From an uncultured Oscillospiraceae bacterium (GTDB lineage Bacteria > Bacillota > Clostridia > Oscillospirales > Oscillospiraceae), in NCBI GenBank assembly GCA_934567355.1, contig CAKTJC010000030.1:1-33288 (forward strand): a DNA stretch of 33,288 bases. The letters run 5' to 3'. Position numbers and translations under genes: made by a program. Below, piece after piece: positions 7,547-15,029 of the stretch. The notes beneath the pieces were generated by a model that was given only the letters and a program-made list of their open reading frames with translations, did no database searches and was not told the DNA's origin. Numbering within the stretch: position 1 is the first letter of the stretch; each line of letters starts with the position of its first letter.

Positions 7547-8521
7547 TTATTCTTCCTGCTCTCTGGCATAGTTGCGCAGGATCTCGTACCATCTGCGGAC
7601 GGCGGTTTCGGTCAGGTGGACGCTGCCGTCGGCGCTGTAGCAGGCGGCGAGGCGGCCCAGGGAATCTTCGAAATAGCAGCCGACTTCCACAAAGTGCATG
7701 CCGTGCTCCCGGGCGTATTCCCGCAGGGCATCGTTATAGGCGGCGACACGGTCGTTCCAGCCGTTGGCACCCTTGCTGCCGGTGGCGCTGGGGATCAGGG
7801 ACTGGATGTAAACCTCTACCTGGGGAGATTTTTCCAGAATACGGCTCATCATCAGCTCCCAGTTTTCCAGGGTCTCCTCCACCGAGCGGGCGCCCAGGTC
7901 ATTGGCTCCCAGCATAATGAACAGCTTTTTTACCCCGGATTCCGCCACGGCGTCCTCTACCTTCCGCTCCGCGCCCCGGAACATCACATTCCAGGTGTAT
8001 TCCGCAAATCCCTTTACCGACGCGCTTTGGCGGAACAGAGGTACCGGGGTGCCGATCTGCTCCTCCCGTCCGGTGGTATACATCAGCTGATAGGTAACGG
8101 AATCGCCCAGGAAGCCTGCGTCATTGAAAAAATCGCATTTCCCCGGCTCCGAAGCGACCGGGTCGCGAATGGGCTTGCACAGCACCGTGTCATAAAGAGA
8201 ATCAAATTCTTCCCTGGAATCTGTCAGGCAGGAAACGGTGCATTGCAGCTTCTCGGTACCCAGCGTGGCTGTGATCTCCGCTTCACCGGCGGCGCAGGCA
8301 GTGACCACACCGTTCTCTGCCCGGATCACATCCGGCGCACTGGATTCCCAGGTGACCGTCTCCGGGTCCGCAGTGCCGCAATAAATCAGTTCCTCCGCTC
8401 CGGGATAAGGGAGCACCAACCGGGACACCGTCAAAGAAATCTGCCCCGATTCTGCCCACGCGGTGCAGCCGAGCGCGGTCAGCACCAGCAGCACCAAACA
8501 AGCTGAAATAAGTTTGCGCAT
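7547..8521 (-). CDS. Secreted Big2-SGNH/GDSL-type esterase
   Basis: A 324-residue protein. A signal peptide at 1-23 ends in a likely AWA cleavage site. Residues 28-98 resemble a bacterial Ig-like (Big_2) domain (VTWESSAPDV...NGVVTACAAGEAEITA). Residues 130-320 form an SGNH hydrolase domain with FLGDSVTY (Ser about 141), GAND (Asn about 207) and ADGSVHLT (Asp about 298, His about 302). SGNH enzymes of this kind deacetylate sugars or cleave esters outside the cell. Its convergent position beside an O-acetylation pair suggests it may edit the same glycan; this is inference. The Asp and His are separated by three residues rather than the more usual two, so the exact catalytic assignment needs structural modelling. 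AGGAG lies seven bases before the ATG. Confidence 0.83.
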   Translation of the reverse strand: MRKLISACLVLLVLTALGCTAWAESGQISLTVSRLVLPYPGAEELIYCGTADPETVTWESSAPDVIRAENGVVTACAAGEAEITATLGTEKLQCTVSCLTDSREEFDSLYDTVLCKPIRDPVASEPGKCDFFNDAGFLGDSVTYQLMYTTGREEQIGTPVPLFRQSASVKGFAEYTWNVMFRGAERKVEDAVAESGVKKLFIMLGANDLGARSVEETLENWELMMSRILEKSPQVEVYIQSLIPSATGSKGANGWNDRVAAYNDALREYAREHGMHFVEVGCYFEDSLGRLAACYSADGSVHLTETAVRRWYEILRNYAREQEE

Positions 8522-8597
8522 CAGAAATCTCCTGCCTTTGATAAAAATACTTGGGAAGCTCTTGTCGATTTATTCCGAGGTTCCCTTGAATACTCAT

Positions 8598-8628
8598 GCA
8601 GGGCGGACAGCTGTCCGCCCTGCTTTTT
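8598..8628. terminator. Perfect 26-bp palindrome after the isomerase gene
   Basis: GCAGGGCGGACAG (8598-8610) is followed immediately by its exact reverse complement (8611-8623), then TTTTT on the plus strand. Both flanking genes read on the minus strand, on which the stem is preceded by AAAAA and followed by no T tract. Position suggests a 3' end for the isomerase operon, but it is not a canonical terminator in that direction. Confidence 0.5.
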
Positions 8629-8639
8629 GGAAAATGCGG

Positions 8640-10112
8640 TTATGCCCAGGGATTCTCAGTTGCGTAGGGCAAAGATTTCGGCTGATTATAAGCAATATCC
8701 TGCACGCCGAAGTATTTCAGCACCTCGAACAGGTACTTGCCGCAGTGGGCAAAGGCCACGGCGCCGTGGTGGGGATAGCGCTTCTGCACCAGCACATGGC
8801 GGTAGAACCGGCCCATCTCGGGGATGGCAAACACGGCAATGCCGCCGAAGGAGCGGGTGGCCACAGGCAGGATTTCACCCTCTGCCACGTAGCTGCGCAG
8901 GTTCCCCTCGCTGTCGCATTGCAGACGGTAGAAGGTCACGTCGGAGGCGGCAATGTCGCCTTCCAGCGTGCCGCGGGTGAAGTCGGGTTCGCTTCCCACC
9001 GGCTCCAGCAGACGGTGCTGAATCAGCTGGTACTTCACGGCGCAGTCAGAGCACATCTTGCAGCTGGGGGTGTTGCCGCAGTGGAAGCCCATGAAGGTAT
9101 CGGTAATCTTATAGTCGAACTTGCCCTTGATATCCTCGTCGTAGATGTACTGGGGCACGGAGTTGTTGATATCCAGCAGGGTCACGGCATCTCCGGTGAC
9201 GCAGGCCCCCAGGTACTCGGAGACGGCACCGTAGATATCCACCTCGCAGGCCACGGGGATGCCCCGGGCAGCCAGGCGGGAGTTGACGTAGCAGGGCTCA
9301 AAGCCGAACTGCTCGGGGAAGGCGGGCCAGCACTTGTCGGCAAACACCACATAGTCCCGGTCGCCCTTGTGGGCCTCGGCCCAATCCAGCAGGGTCAGCT
9401 CGAACTGGGCCATCCGCTCCAGCATGTCGGAATAGACCTTCTCGCCCATCTCGGCCTTCATGTCCTCCATAATGGCGGCCACACGGCTGTCGCCCTTGTG
9501 GGCGTTGTAGGACACCAGCAGGTCCAGCTCGGAGTTCTCCTCCACCTCGATGCCCAGCTCGTACAATCCCTTGATGGGGGCGTTGCAGGCGAAGAAGTCC
9601 TGGGGCCGGGGGCCGAAGGTGATGACCTTCAGGTTCTTCAGGCCGATGATGCCCCGGGCGATGGGGACGAACTCCCGAATCATCCGGGCGCACTCGGCAG
9701 CAGTACCGATGGGGTACTCGGGGATGTAGGCCTTCAGGTGGCGCATACCCAGGTTATAGGAGCAGTTCAGCATACCGCAGTAGGCATCGCCACGGCCGTT
9801 AATCATGTCGCCGTCGCCCTCGGCAGCGGCAACGCACATGGCGGGGCCATGGAATTTCTTCACCAGCAGGGTCTCGGGGGTCTCGGGGCCGAAGTTGCCC
9901 AGGAACACCACCAGGGCGTTGACCCCATGAGCCATCACATCGGCAATGGCGGCGGAGGCATCCTTCTCGTTCTCGACGGTGATGGGGCACTCGTAGAGCC
10001 CATCACCAAAGGCCGCCACAATGTTCTTGCGGCGCTGGGTGGACAGGGCAATGGGGAAGCAGTCCCGGGACACGGCAATAATGCCCAGCTTTACTTCAGG
10101 GATGTTGTTCAT
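8640..10112 (-). CDS. L-fucose/L-arabinose isomerase family protein
   Basis: A 490-residue cytosolic protein with the fold signatures of the FucI/AraA-type isomerase family: an N-terminal Rossmann-like region (VKLGIIAVSRDCFP), a middle domain (NALVVFLGNFGPETPE, MINGRGDAYCGML), and a metal-site-like segment CEVDIYGAVSEY, where Glu and Asp are the expected Mn ligands. A Cys-rich HCGNTPSCKMCSDC segment follows near 355-370. Family enzymes convert aldoses to ketoses. The sugar cannot be told from sequence; true FucI and AraA are distinct, and many Clostridia homologues are unassigned. The gene is the second of a two-gene operon with a DUF4867 gene 30 bp upstream. No kinase, aldolase or transporter is adjacent, which leaves the pathway open. 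AAGGAG lies upstream of the start at 10112. Confidence 0.82.
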   Translation of the reverse strand: MNNIPEVKLGIIAVSRDCFPIALSTQRRKNIVAAFGDGLYECPITVENEKDASAAIADVMAHGVNALVVFLGNFGPETPETLLVKKFHGPAMCVAAAEGDGDMINGRGDAYCGMLNCSYNLGMRHLKAYIPEYPIGTAAECARMIREFVPIARGIIGLKNLKVITFGPRPQDFFACNAPIKGLYELGIEVEENSELDLLVSYNAHKGDSRVAAIMEDMKAEMGEKVYSDMLERMAQFELTLLDWAEAHKGDRDYVVFADKCWPAFPEQFGFEPCYVNSRLAARGIPVACEVDIYGAVSEYLGACVTGDAVTLLDINNSVPQYIYDEDIKGKFDYKITDTFMGFHCGNTPSCKMCSDCAVKYQLIQHRLLEPVGSEPDFTRGTLEGDIAASDVTFYRLQCDSEGNLRSYVAEGEILPVATRSFGGIAVFAIPEMGRFYRHVLVQKRYPHHGAVAFAHCGKYLFEVLKYFGVQDIAYNQPKSLPYATENPWA

Positions 10113-10142
10113 AGCATTTTCTCCTTCTCTTTGGTTGAAATG

Positions 10143-10781
10143 TCAAATGGAATCGGCAATGTCGATGTTCTCGCCCACCAGGCCCACATAGGCACCCTGG
10201 GCGGCTTCGCTGGACTCGGCGTGAGCCAGCAGCCACTTGTTGCATGCCCACAGCAGCTTATCCTCGGGCGCCAGCTCCTTCAGCGCGGGCTTGTCGGTAT
10301 TGGTCAGCCAGGGCAGGGCAACCAGAACGCGGAAGCCCTTGGCGGCATCGGTGTGGCAGGGCGCATAGTGCAGCGTCGTGGCATAGACCTCCACCAGTGT
10401 GCCGGCAGGGGCGCGGAAGGCCTTGACCTTGGAAGTATCCAGCTTGCCGTCCTCGATGTCATCCAGCTTGGCCAGCAGCAGGATAAAGTCCTGGGTGCCC
10501 AGATTGAACTCGGAATCCCGGTGGTATTCCAGGCAGTTGAGCTTGGTGTTGTGGCCGTTGCACCAGCCCAGCTGGGCGGGCATGCCGCCGAAGAGATTCT
10601 CGCTGACCTCGGCGGCAGCGGGCAGCTCCTGGAGCAGGGGCTCGGTGGGGACATAGCCGGTGGCCTCGGGCAGCGGGGTCTCCTCCAAAACGGCGAGGAG
10701 CTCTCTGCAGGTCTCCTCCATGCCGGTGACGACCTTGCCATAGGGCTTGAATGCGGGATCAAATACGGAAAGAATTTCCAT
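10143..10781 (-). CDS. DUF4867 family protein
   Basis: A 212-residue cytosolic protein I recognise as DUF4867-like: MEILSVFDPAFKPYGKVV at the start, then GGMPAQLGWCNGHN, LNCLEYHRDSEFNLG and LVEVYATTLHYAPC. The conserved His/Glu/Tyr residues in a compact beta-rich sequence recall cupin-like sugar-binding or epimerase folds, but no function is established. It is first in an operon with the fucose/arabinose-isomerase-like gene, so a role in the same sugar conversion, such as an epimerase or lyxose-isomerase-like step, is plausible inference. AGGAGG lies eight bases before the ATG at 10781. In-frame extensions upstream lack this support and cross the promoter. Confidence 0.78.
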   Translation of the reverse strand: MEILSVFDPAFKPYGKVVTGMEETCRELLAVLEETPLPEATGYVPTEPLLQELPAAAEVSENLFGGMPAQLGWCNGHNTKLNCLEYHRDSEFNLGTQDFILLLAKLDDIEDGKLDTSKVKAFRAPAGTLVEVYATTLHYAPCHTDAAKGFRVLVALPWLTNTDKPALKELAPEDKLLWACNKWLLAHAESSEAAQGAYVGLVGENIDIADSI

Positions 10782-10839
10782 CCTGTAACCTCCTTTTTTG
10801 TTCTGCGAAAATGGACGAATTTCACTTTGGAACTGTTTC

Positions 10840-10868
10840 ATTGTAATCCTTTTTTCGCTGCATCTCAA
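10840..10868 (-). promoter_or_regulatory. Sigma-A promoter for the DUF4867-isomerase operon
   Basis: Minus strand: TTGAGA (10863-10868), 17 bp, TACAAT (10840-10845), about 58 bp before the start codon. Confidence 0.7.
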
Positions 10869-10883
10869 TGCCCACTTTGGGCA
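10869..10883. promoter_or_regulatory. Candidate operator palindrome next to the -35
   Basis: TGCCCA-CTT-TGGGCA, a perfect 6-bp inverted repeat, abuts the -35 of the DUF4867-isomerase promoter. Its position fits a regulator binding site. No regulator gene is in the window. Confidence 0.45.
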
Positions 10884-10970
10884 ATTTACTAGACAAATTT
10901 GCGTTTTATCAAAATTCGGAGTTTTGCATATTTTAGCCGCGCAGGATTCATGCATTTTACCGAAACAAAT

Positions 10971-10992
10971 TCCTCCCCGCAGGCGGGGAGGA
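10971..10992 (-). terminator. Rho-independent terminator of argS
   Basis: On the minus strand TCCTCCCCGC pairs with GCGGGGAGGA across a 2-base gap (effectively a 9-bp stem with a small loop), followed by ATTTGTTT. It lies 12 bp after the argS stop. Confidence 0.78.
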
Positions 10993-11004
10993 TTGAGGGA
11001 AATG

Positions 11005-12753
11005 TTACATCTTCTCCGGGGCGGAGAAGCCCAGCAGATAGATGCACTGCTCCAGAATGTTCTTTGCCAGTCCAATCAGTGCCACATAGCCCGCTTTCCG
11101 GCTCTCGTCCTCCTCGGTGAGAATCCGGGTCTCATGGTAGAACTTGTTCACGCAGCCGGCAAGCTCATAAATATAGGCGCAAATCAGGTTGGGGCTGGAA
11201 GTCCGCAGAGCATTTTCCAGGGTGGGGCCCAGCTTGGTAACGGAAATCATCAGCTCCTTGGCATAGTCGTTGGCAGGTGCCTGGATGGGCAGCTGCTCCC
11301 ATGCGCCGTAGCGGCTGAGGATGCTCTTAATCCGCACGATGGTGTAAAGGATATAGGGGCCGGTGTTGCCCTCGAAAGCGGCAAAGCGCTCCATATCGAA
11401 ATTATAGTCCTTGGTGGGCTGGTTACTCAGGTCGCCGTATTTCAGGGCGGCCATGGCAATCTTCTGGGTGGTGGCCTCTACCTGGTCGTCTTCCACAATC
11501 TTGTTTTCAACCACCTTGGTGCGGACAAAGTCGGTCATGTCGGAAATGAGGGCTTCCAGCCGCAGCACGCCGCCGTCTCTCGTCTTGAAGGGCTTGCCGT
11601 CCTTGCCGTTCATGGTGCCGAAGCCAACGTGCTCCAGTTGCGTCTCCGGCTTCACAATGCCCGCCTTCCGGGCAGCACGGAACACCTGCTCAAAGTGGAG
11701 ATTCTGCCGCTTGTCGGTGACGTACAGCACCTTCTCCGGGTTCCAGTCCTGCATCCGCTGCACCAGGGTTGCCAGGTCGGTGGTGGCGTAAATGGAGGAG
11801 CCGTCGGACTTCACCAGAATGCAGGGAGGCATCTCCTTCTTGTCCCCTTCTTCTGCCACAGGAATGACCCAAGCGCCCTCGGACTGCACCGCAATGCCCC
11901 GGTTCTTCATATCCTCCACCATGGCGGGGATATAGGGGTCTGCGTCGCTTTCGCCCAGCCACTTTTCAAAGTGGACATCCAGGTTGTCATAGTTCTTTTT
12001 CAGGTCTGCCACGGACACATTCATGATGTGCTGCCACAGCGCCCGGTAGCCCCGGCGGCCCTGCTGCAATTCCAGGGTTGCCTGATGCGCTTTGTGGGAA
12101 AATTCCGGGTCGGACTTCTTGGCAGAGGCGGTGGGATAGATTTCCTCCAGGTCGGTCACGGTGAAGGGAGCTTCCGCAGGGTATTCCCCGGTGAAGCTTT
12201 CGTCAAAATAGGGCAGCTCCGGCTGGCGTTCGGACAGCTCTGCAATAATCAGACCCATCTGCAAGCCCCAGTCGCCCAGGTGCACGTCACCGATGGTGTT
12301 CCAGCCCAGGTAATGATACAGCCGCTTCAGGGATTCACCGATGATGGCGGGGCGGAGATGGCCGATGTGCAGGGGCTTTGCCACGTTTGCGCCGCCGTAG
12401 TCCACCACGATGGTCTTCCCCTCGCCGGTTTTCTCCACGCCGAAATCCGGAGCGGTACGCATCTGTTCCAGATAGTCCGCCAGGAAATGACCGGAGAGCT
12501 TCAAGTTGATGAAGCCGGGCATGACGGCCTCACACATATCGTAGTCTTCCTTGCACAGCTGCTCTGCCACAGCCTTTGCAATCTGAATGGGGGCGCATTG
12601 ATACTGCTTTGCCGCAGCCAGCGCACCGTTGCACTGATATTCACACAGGTCAGGCCGATTGGAAACCGTTACCCGACCAAAGGAGGGGTCATACCCCGCC
12701 GCCTGAAATGCCTGCTGCATTTTTTCTGTAATAATATCCAGTATCTTTTCCAT
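11005..12753 (-). CDS. argS: Arginyl-tRNA synthetase
   Basis: A 582-residue class I aminoacyl-tRNA synthetase that charges tRNA-Arg. Seen: an N-terminal additional domain (1-110), NVAKPLHIGHLRPA with the HIGH signature at 129-132, GDVHLGDWGLQMG typical of ArgRS, a KMSK-equivalent region near GKPFKTRDGGVLRL, and the C-terminal DALR anticodon-binding domain with FAAFEGNTGPYILYTIVRIKS. Length fits the family. The start has AGGAG seven bases upstream. It stands between a sugar-isomerase operon and a long non-coding repeat region, so it is probably transcribed alone; no T-box leader could be recognised upstream. Its terminator follows at 10971-10992. Confidence 0.96.
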   Translation of the reverse strand: MEKILDIITEKMQQAFQAAGYDPSFGRVTVSNRPDLCEYQCNGALAAAKQYQCAPIQIAKAVAEQLCKEDYDMCEAVMPGFINLKLSGHFLADYLEQMRTAPDFGVEKTGEGKTIVVDYGGANVAKPLHIGHLRPAIIGESLKRLYHYLGWNTIGDVHLGDWGLQMGLIIAELSERQPELPYFDESFTGEYPAEAPFTVTDLEEIYPTASAKKSDPEFSHKAHQATLELQQGRRGYRALWQHIMNVSVADLKKNYDNLDVHFEKWLGESDADPYIPAMVEDMKNRGIAVQSEGAWVIPVAEEGDKKEMPPCILVKSDGSSIYATTDLATLVQRMQDWNPEKVLYVTDKRQNLHFEQVFRAARKAGIVKPETQLEHVGFGTMNGKDGKPFKTRDGGVLRLEALISDMTDFVRTKVVENKIVEDDQVEATTQKIAMAALKYGDLSNQPTKDYNFDMERFAAFEGNTGPYILYTIVRIKSILSRYGAWEQLPIQAPANDYAKELMISVTKLGPTLENALRTSSPNLICAYIYELAGCVNKFYHETRILTEEDESRKAGYVALIGLAKNILEQCIYLLGFSAPEKM

Positions 12754-13373
12754 GAGTTACTCCTTTTTGATGACGCTACGGGGATTGTACGAATACATGA
12801 GTTCCCTGACCCGCCCGGTAACGTCTTGCACACAAAACCGTGGGATTTTTAAGATTGCACACGCCCCTGGCGCGAAGCGCCCTTGGCTCCCCCTTTGGGG
12901 TGTTGCAGAGCGCAGCGAATCTTTCAAAATTATGATTGCCGGTGGCAATCATACCACTATTAAAAGCTGCTGAGCGAACGCGAAGCTGAGGGGGTGCGCT
13001 TCGTTCATACGCAACTGTGTCCCATTTGCTCACGCCCTGTAGGGGTCGACTAGCAGTCGACCCGCCCGCTTGCGTAACAGAGCGGTTGGGTGAATGGAAC
13101 GATGTCCACCCCAATACCATTCAACGGACGACACCCCCTCTGCGACTCGCTAAGAGCCGCCTGCGGCGGTTGCTCGCTTGCATAGCGCCTGCGGGCGCTT
13201 AAGTCAGCCCGTTCGGGCTGACAGCTCCCCCAGCGGGGGCGCCAAGGGCGCTTCGCGCCACAGGTCGACATACTCGTCGACCCCTACAGTGGCCGTTTCC
13301 AAACCGGTTCTTGAGCGGTAACGAACCGGGCGGGTTAGGGCACTGACGTATAGGTTATAAGCCCAATGCGTCA
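12754..13373. repeat. 620-bp gene-free region of nested structured repeats (argS to ABC-F)
   Basis: No convincing gene. It contains a 19-bp perfect inverted repeat (12869-12887 with 13241-13259), a hairpin at 12933-12953, the repeat element at 13037-13289, a GTCAGCCC/GGGCTGAC hairpin (13203-13222), a GCTCCCCC/GGGGGCG hairpin (13224-13241), and CCGGTTC/GAACCGG (13304-13329), which may help terminate the ABC-F transcript. The open frames here are short and follow the repeats. Confidence 0.75.
13037..13289. repeat. Structured intergenic element C with 14-bp terminal inverted repeats
   Basis: CTGTAGGGGTCGAC (13037-13050) is matched exactly in inverse at 13276-13289. Each end forms a hairpin: GGGTCGACT-AGC-AGTCGACCC on the left and GGTCGAC-6-GTCGACC on the right. 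A TGAATGG (about 13091-13097) and a CCATTCA (about 13118-13124) lie in inverted order near the middle. The same layout recurs in the elements at 28.2 and 29.7 kb. Confidence 0.75.
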
Positions 13374-14990
13374 TTATTCAGCGGCATTGCCGCCTTTCCG
13401 CTCTGCCATCCAGGCAAGGTAATCGTCATAGGTGCCGTACTTATCAATGATGGTGCCGTCGGGCTGGAAGGCAATCACCCGGTTACAGGTGGAGGTCAGC
13501 ATTTCGTGGTCGTGGGAGGCCAGCAGCACCACCCCGGGGAAGGCCTCCAGGCCCTTGTTCACGGCCTGGATGGACTCCATGTCCAGGTGGTTGGTGGGCT
13601 GGTCCAGCAGCACCACGTTGGCGCCGGAGAGCATCATTTTGCTGAGCATACAGCGTACCTTCTCGCCGCCGGAGAGCACGTTCACCGGCTTGAACACATC
13701 CTCGTTGGAGAACAGCATCCGGCCCAGGAAGCCCCGGAGGTATACATCGTCCTTCTTGGCGGAATACTGGCGCAGCCAGTCCACCAGCTCCATGTCGTTG
13801 CCGTCAAAATATGCGCTGTTGTCCTTGGGCAGATAGGAGCGAATGGTGGACACGCCCCACTTGACGCTGCCCTGGTCCGGCTCCAGCTCACCCATGAGAA
13901 TTTTGAACAGGGCGGTCTGGGCCAGCTCGTTTTCGCCTACGAAGGCAATCTTGTCCGTGCGGTTCACGGAGAAATAGACGTTGTCCAGCAGCTTCACGCC
14001 GTCCACGGTGACGGACACATCCTTCACCGTCAGCACGTCCTTGCCCAGCTCCCGCTCGGCCTGGAAGCCCACGAAGGGATAGCGCCGGGTGGAGCAGGGC
14101 ATTTCCTCCACCGTCAGCTTGTCCAGCAGCTTCCGGCGGGCGGTTGCCTGCTTGGCCTTGGACTTGTTGGCGGAGAAGCGCTGAATGAACAGCTGCAATT
14201 CTTCAATCTTCTCCTGGTTCTTCTTGTTCTTGTTGCGCAGCATGGCCTGCACCATCTGGCTGGACTCATACCAGAAGTCGTAGTTGCCCACGTACATCTT
14301 AATCTTGCCGTAGTCAATGTCCACGGTGTGGGTACACACGGTGTTCAGGAAGTGGCGGTCGTGGCTGACGGCAATCACCATGCCGGGGAAGTCCAGCAGG
14401 AAATCCTCCAGCCAGTTGATGGCCTCAATGTCCAGGTTGTTGGTGGGCTCGTCCAGCATTACAATGTCCGGGTTGCCGAACAGTGCCTGGGCCAGCAGAA
14501 CCTTCACCTTGAGCCGGGGGTCAACATTTCCCATCACATCATAGTGCAGCTCGGTGCCGATGCCCAGACCCTGCAGCAGCCGGGAGGCATCGCTTTCTGC
14601 TTCCCAGCCGCCCAGCTCTGCAAACTCTGCTTCCAGGTCAGCCGCCCGCAGGCCGTCCTCATCGGAGAAGTCGGGCTTTTCGTAGATGGCGTCCTTTTCC
14701 TTCATCACATCGTACAGATGCTGGTTGCCCATGATGACAGTGTCCATGACGGTGTAATCATCGTAGGCGTTCTGGTTCTGTTTCAGAACGGACATCCGCT
14801 TGGTGGGGTCGATGGTGACGGAGCCTTGGGTGGAGTCCAGCTCCCCGGTGAGAATCCGCAGGAAGGTGGACTTGCCCGCACCGTTGGCACCGATGATGCC
14901 ATAGCAGTTGCCGGGCAGGAATTGAAGGTCAACGTGTTGGAACAGCCATTGGCCGCCAAACTGCATTCCCAAATTGCTGACTGTGATCAT
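13374..14990 (-). CDS. ABC-F family ATPase with one degenerate ATP site
   Basis: A 538-residue soluble protein with two ABC domains joined by a charged linker (about 240-300, LRNKNKKNQEKIEELQ) and no membrane spans, as in ABC-F proteins, which act on ribosomes (translation factors or antibiotic protection). Domain 1 has Walker A GANGAGKST (34-42) and Walker B IVMLDEP (176-182), but its signature is VDPRL (156-160) instead of LSGGE. Domain 2 has a canonical LSGGE (439-443), but its Walker A is GENELAQTA (352-360; Lys replaced by Gln358) and its Walker B ends LLDQP (Gln464 for the catalytic Glu). It follows nrnA by 39 bp on the same strand and may be the last gene of the nusA-infB operon. GGAG lies upstream of the start. 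Closest in style to YbiT/YkpA-like ABC-F proteins; no resistance role is indicated. Confidence 0.9.
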   Translation of the reverse strand: MITVSNLGMQFGGQWLFQHVDLQFLPGNCYGIIGANGAGKSTFLRILTGELDSTQGSVTIDPTKRMSVLKQNQNAYDDYTVMDTVIMGNQHLYDVMKEKDAIYEKPDFSDEDGLRAADLEAEFAELGGWEAESDASRLLQGLGIGTELHYDVMGNVDPRLKVKVLLAQALFGNPDIVMLDEPTNNLDIEAINWLEDFLLDFPGMVIAVSHDRHFLNTVCTHTVDIDYGKIKMYVGNYDFWYESSQMVQAMLRNKNKKNQEKIEELQLFIQRFSANKSKAKQATARRKLLDKLTVEEMPCSTRRYPFVGFQAERELGKDVLTVKDVSVTVDGVKLLDNVYFSVNRTDKIAFVGENELAQTALFKILMGELEPDQGSVKWGVSTIRSYLPKDNSAYFDGNDMELVDWLRQYSAKKDDVYLRGFLGRMLFSNEDVFKPVNVLSGGEKVRCMLSKMMLSGANVVLLDQPTNHLDMESIQAVNKGLEAFPGVVLLASHDHEMLTSTCNRVIAFQPDGTIIDKYGTYDDYLAWMAERKGGNAAE

Positions 14991-15029
14991 GAAATATCTC
15001 CTTATAGATAAATGTTATTACAAACTGCC

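Noticed and set aside
5755..7569. A 604-codon open frame antisense to the DHHW gene
   Set aside because: Its product is a low-complexity Cys/Gly/Arg pattern forced by the coding repeat and GC-rich third positions. The sense strand has a signal anchor, a DHHW motif and a proper ribosome binding site.
8463..10892. An 809-codon open frame antisense to the isomerase and DUF4867 genes
   Set aside because: Product rich in Gly/His/Val without domain features. The opposite strand carries recognised families with ribosome binding sites and a promoter.
12754..13373. Several 60-114-codon frames in the argS to ABC-F gap
   Set aside because: They cross inverted repeats, lack ribosome binding sites and have no protein-like sequence.
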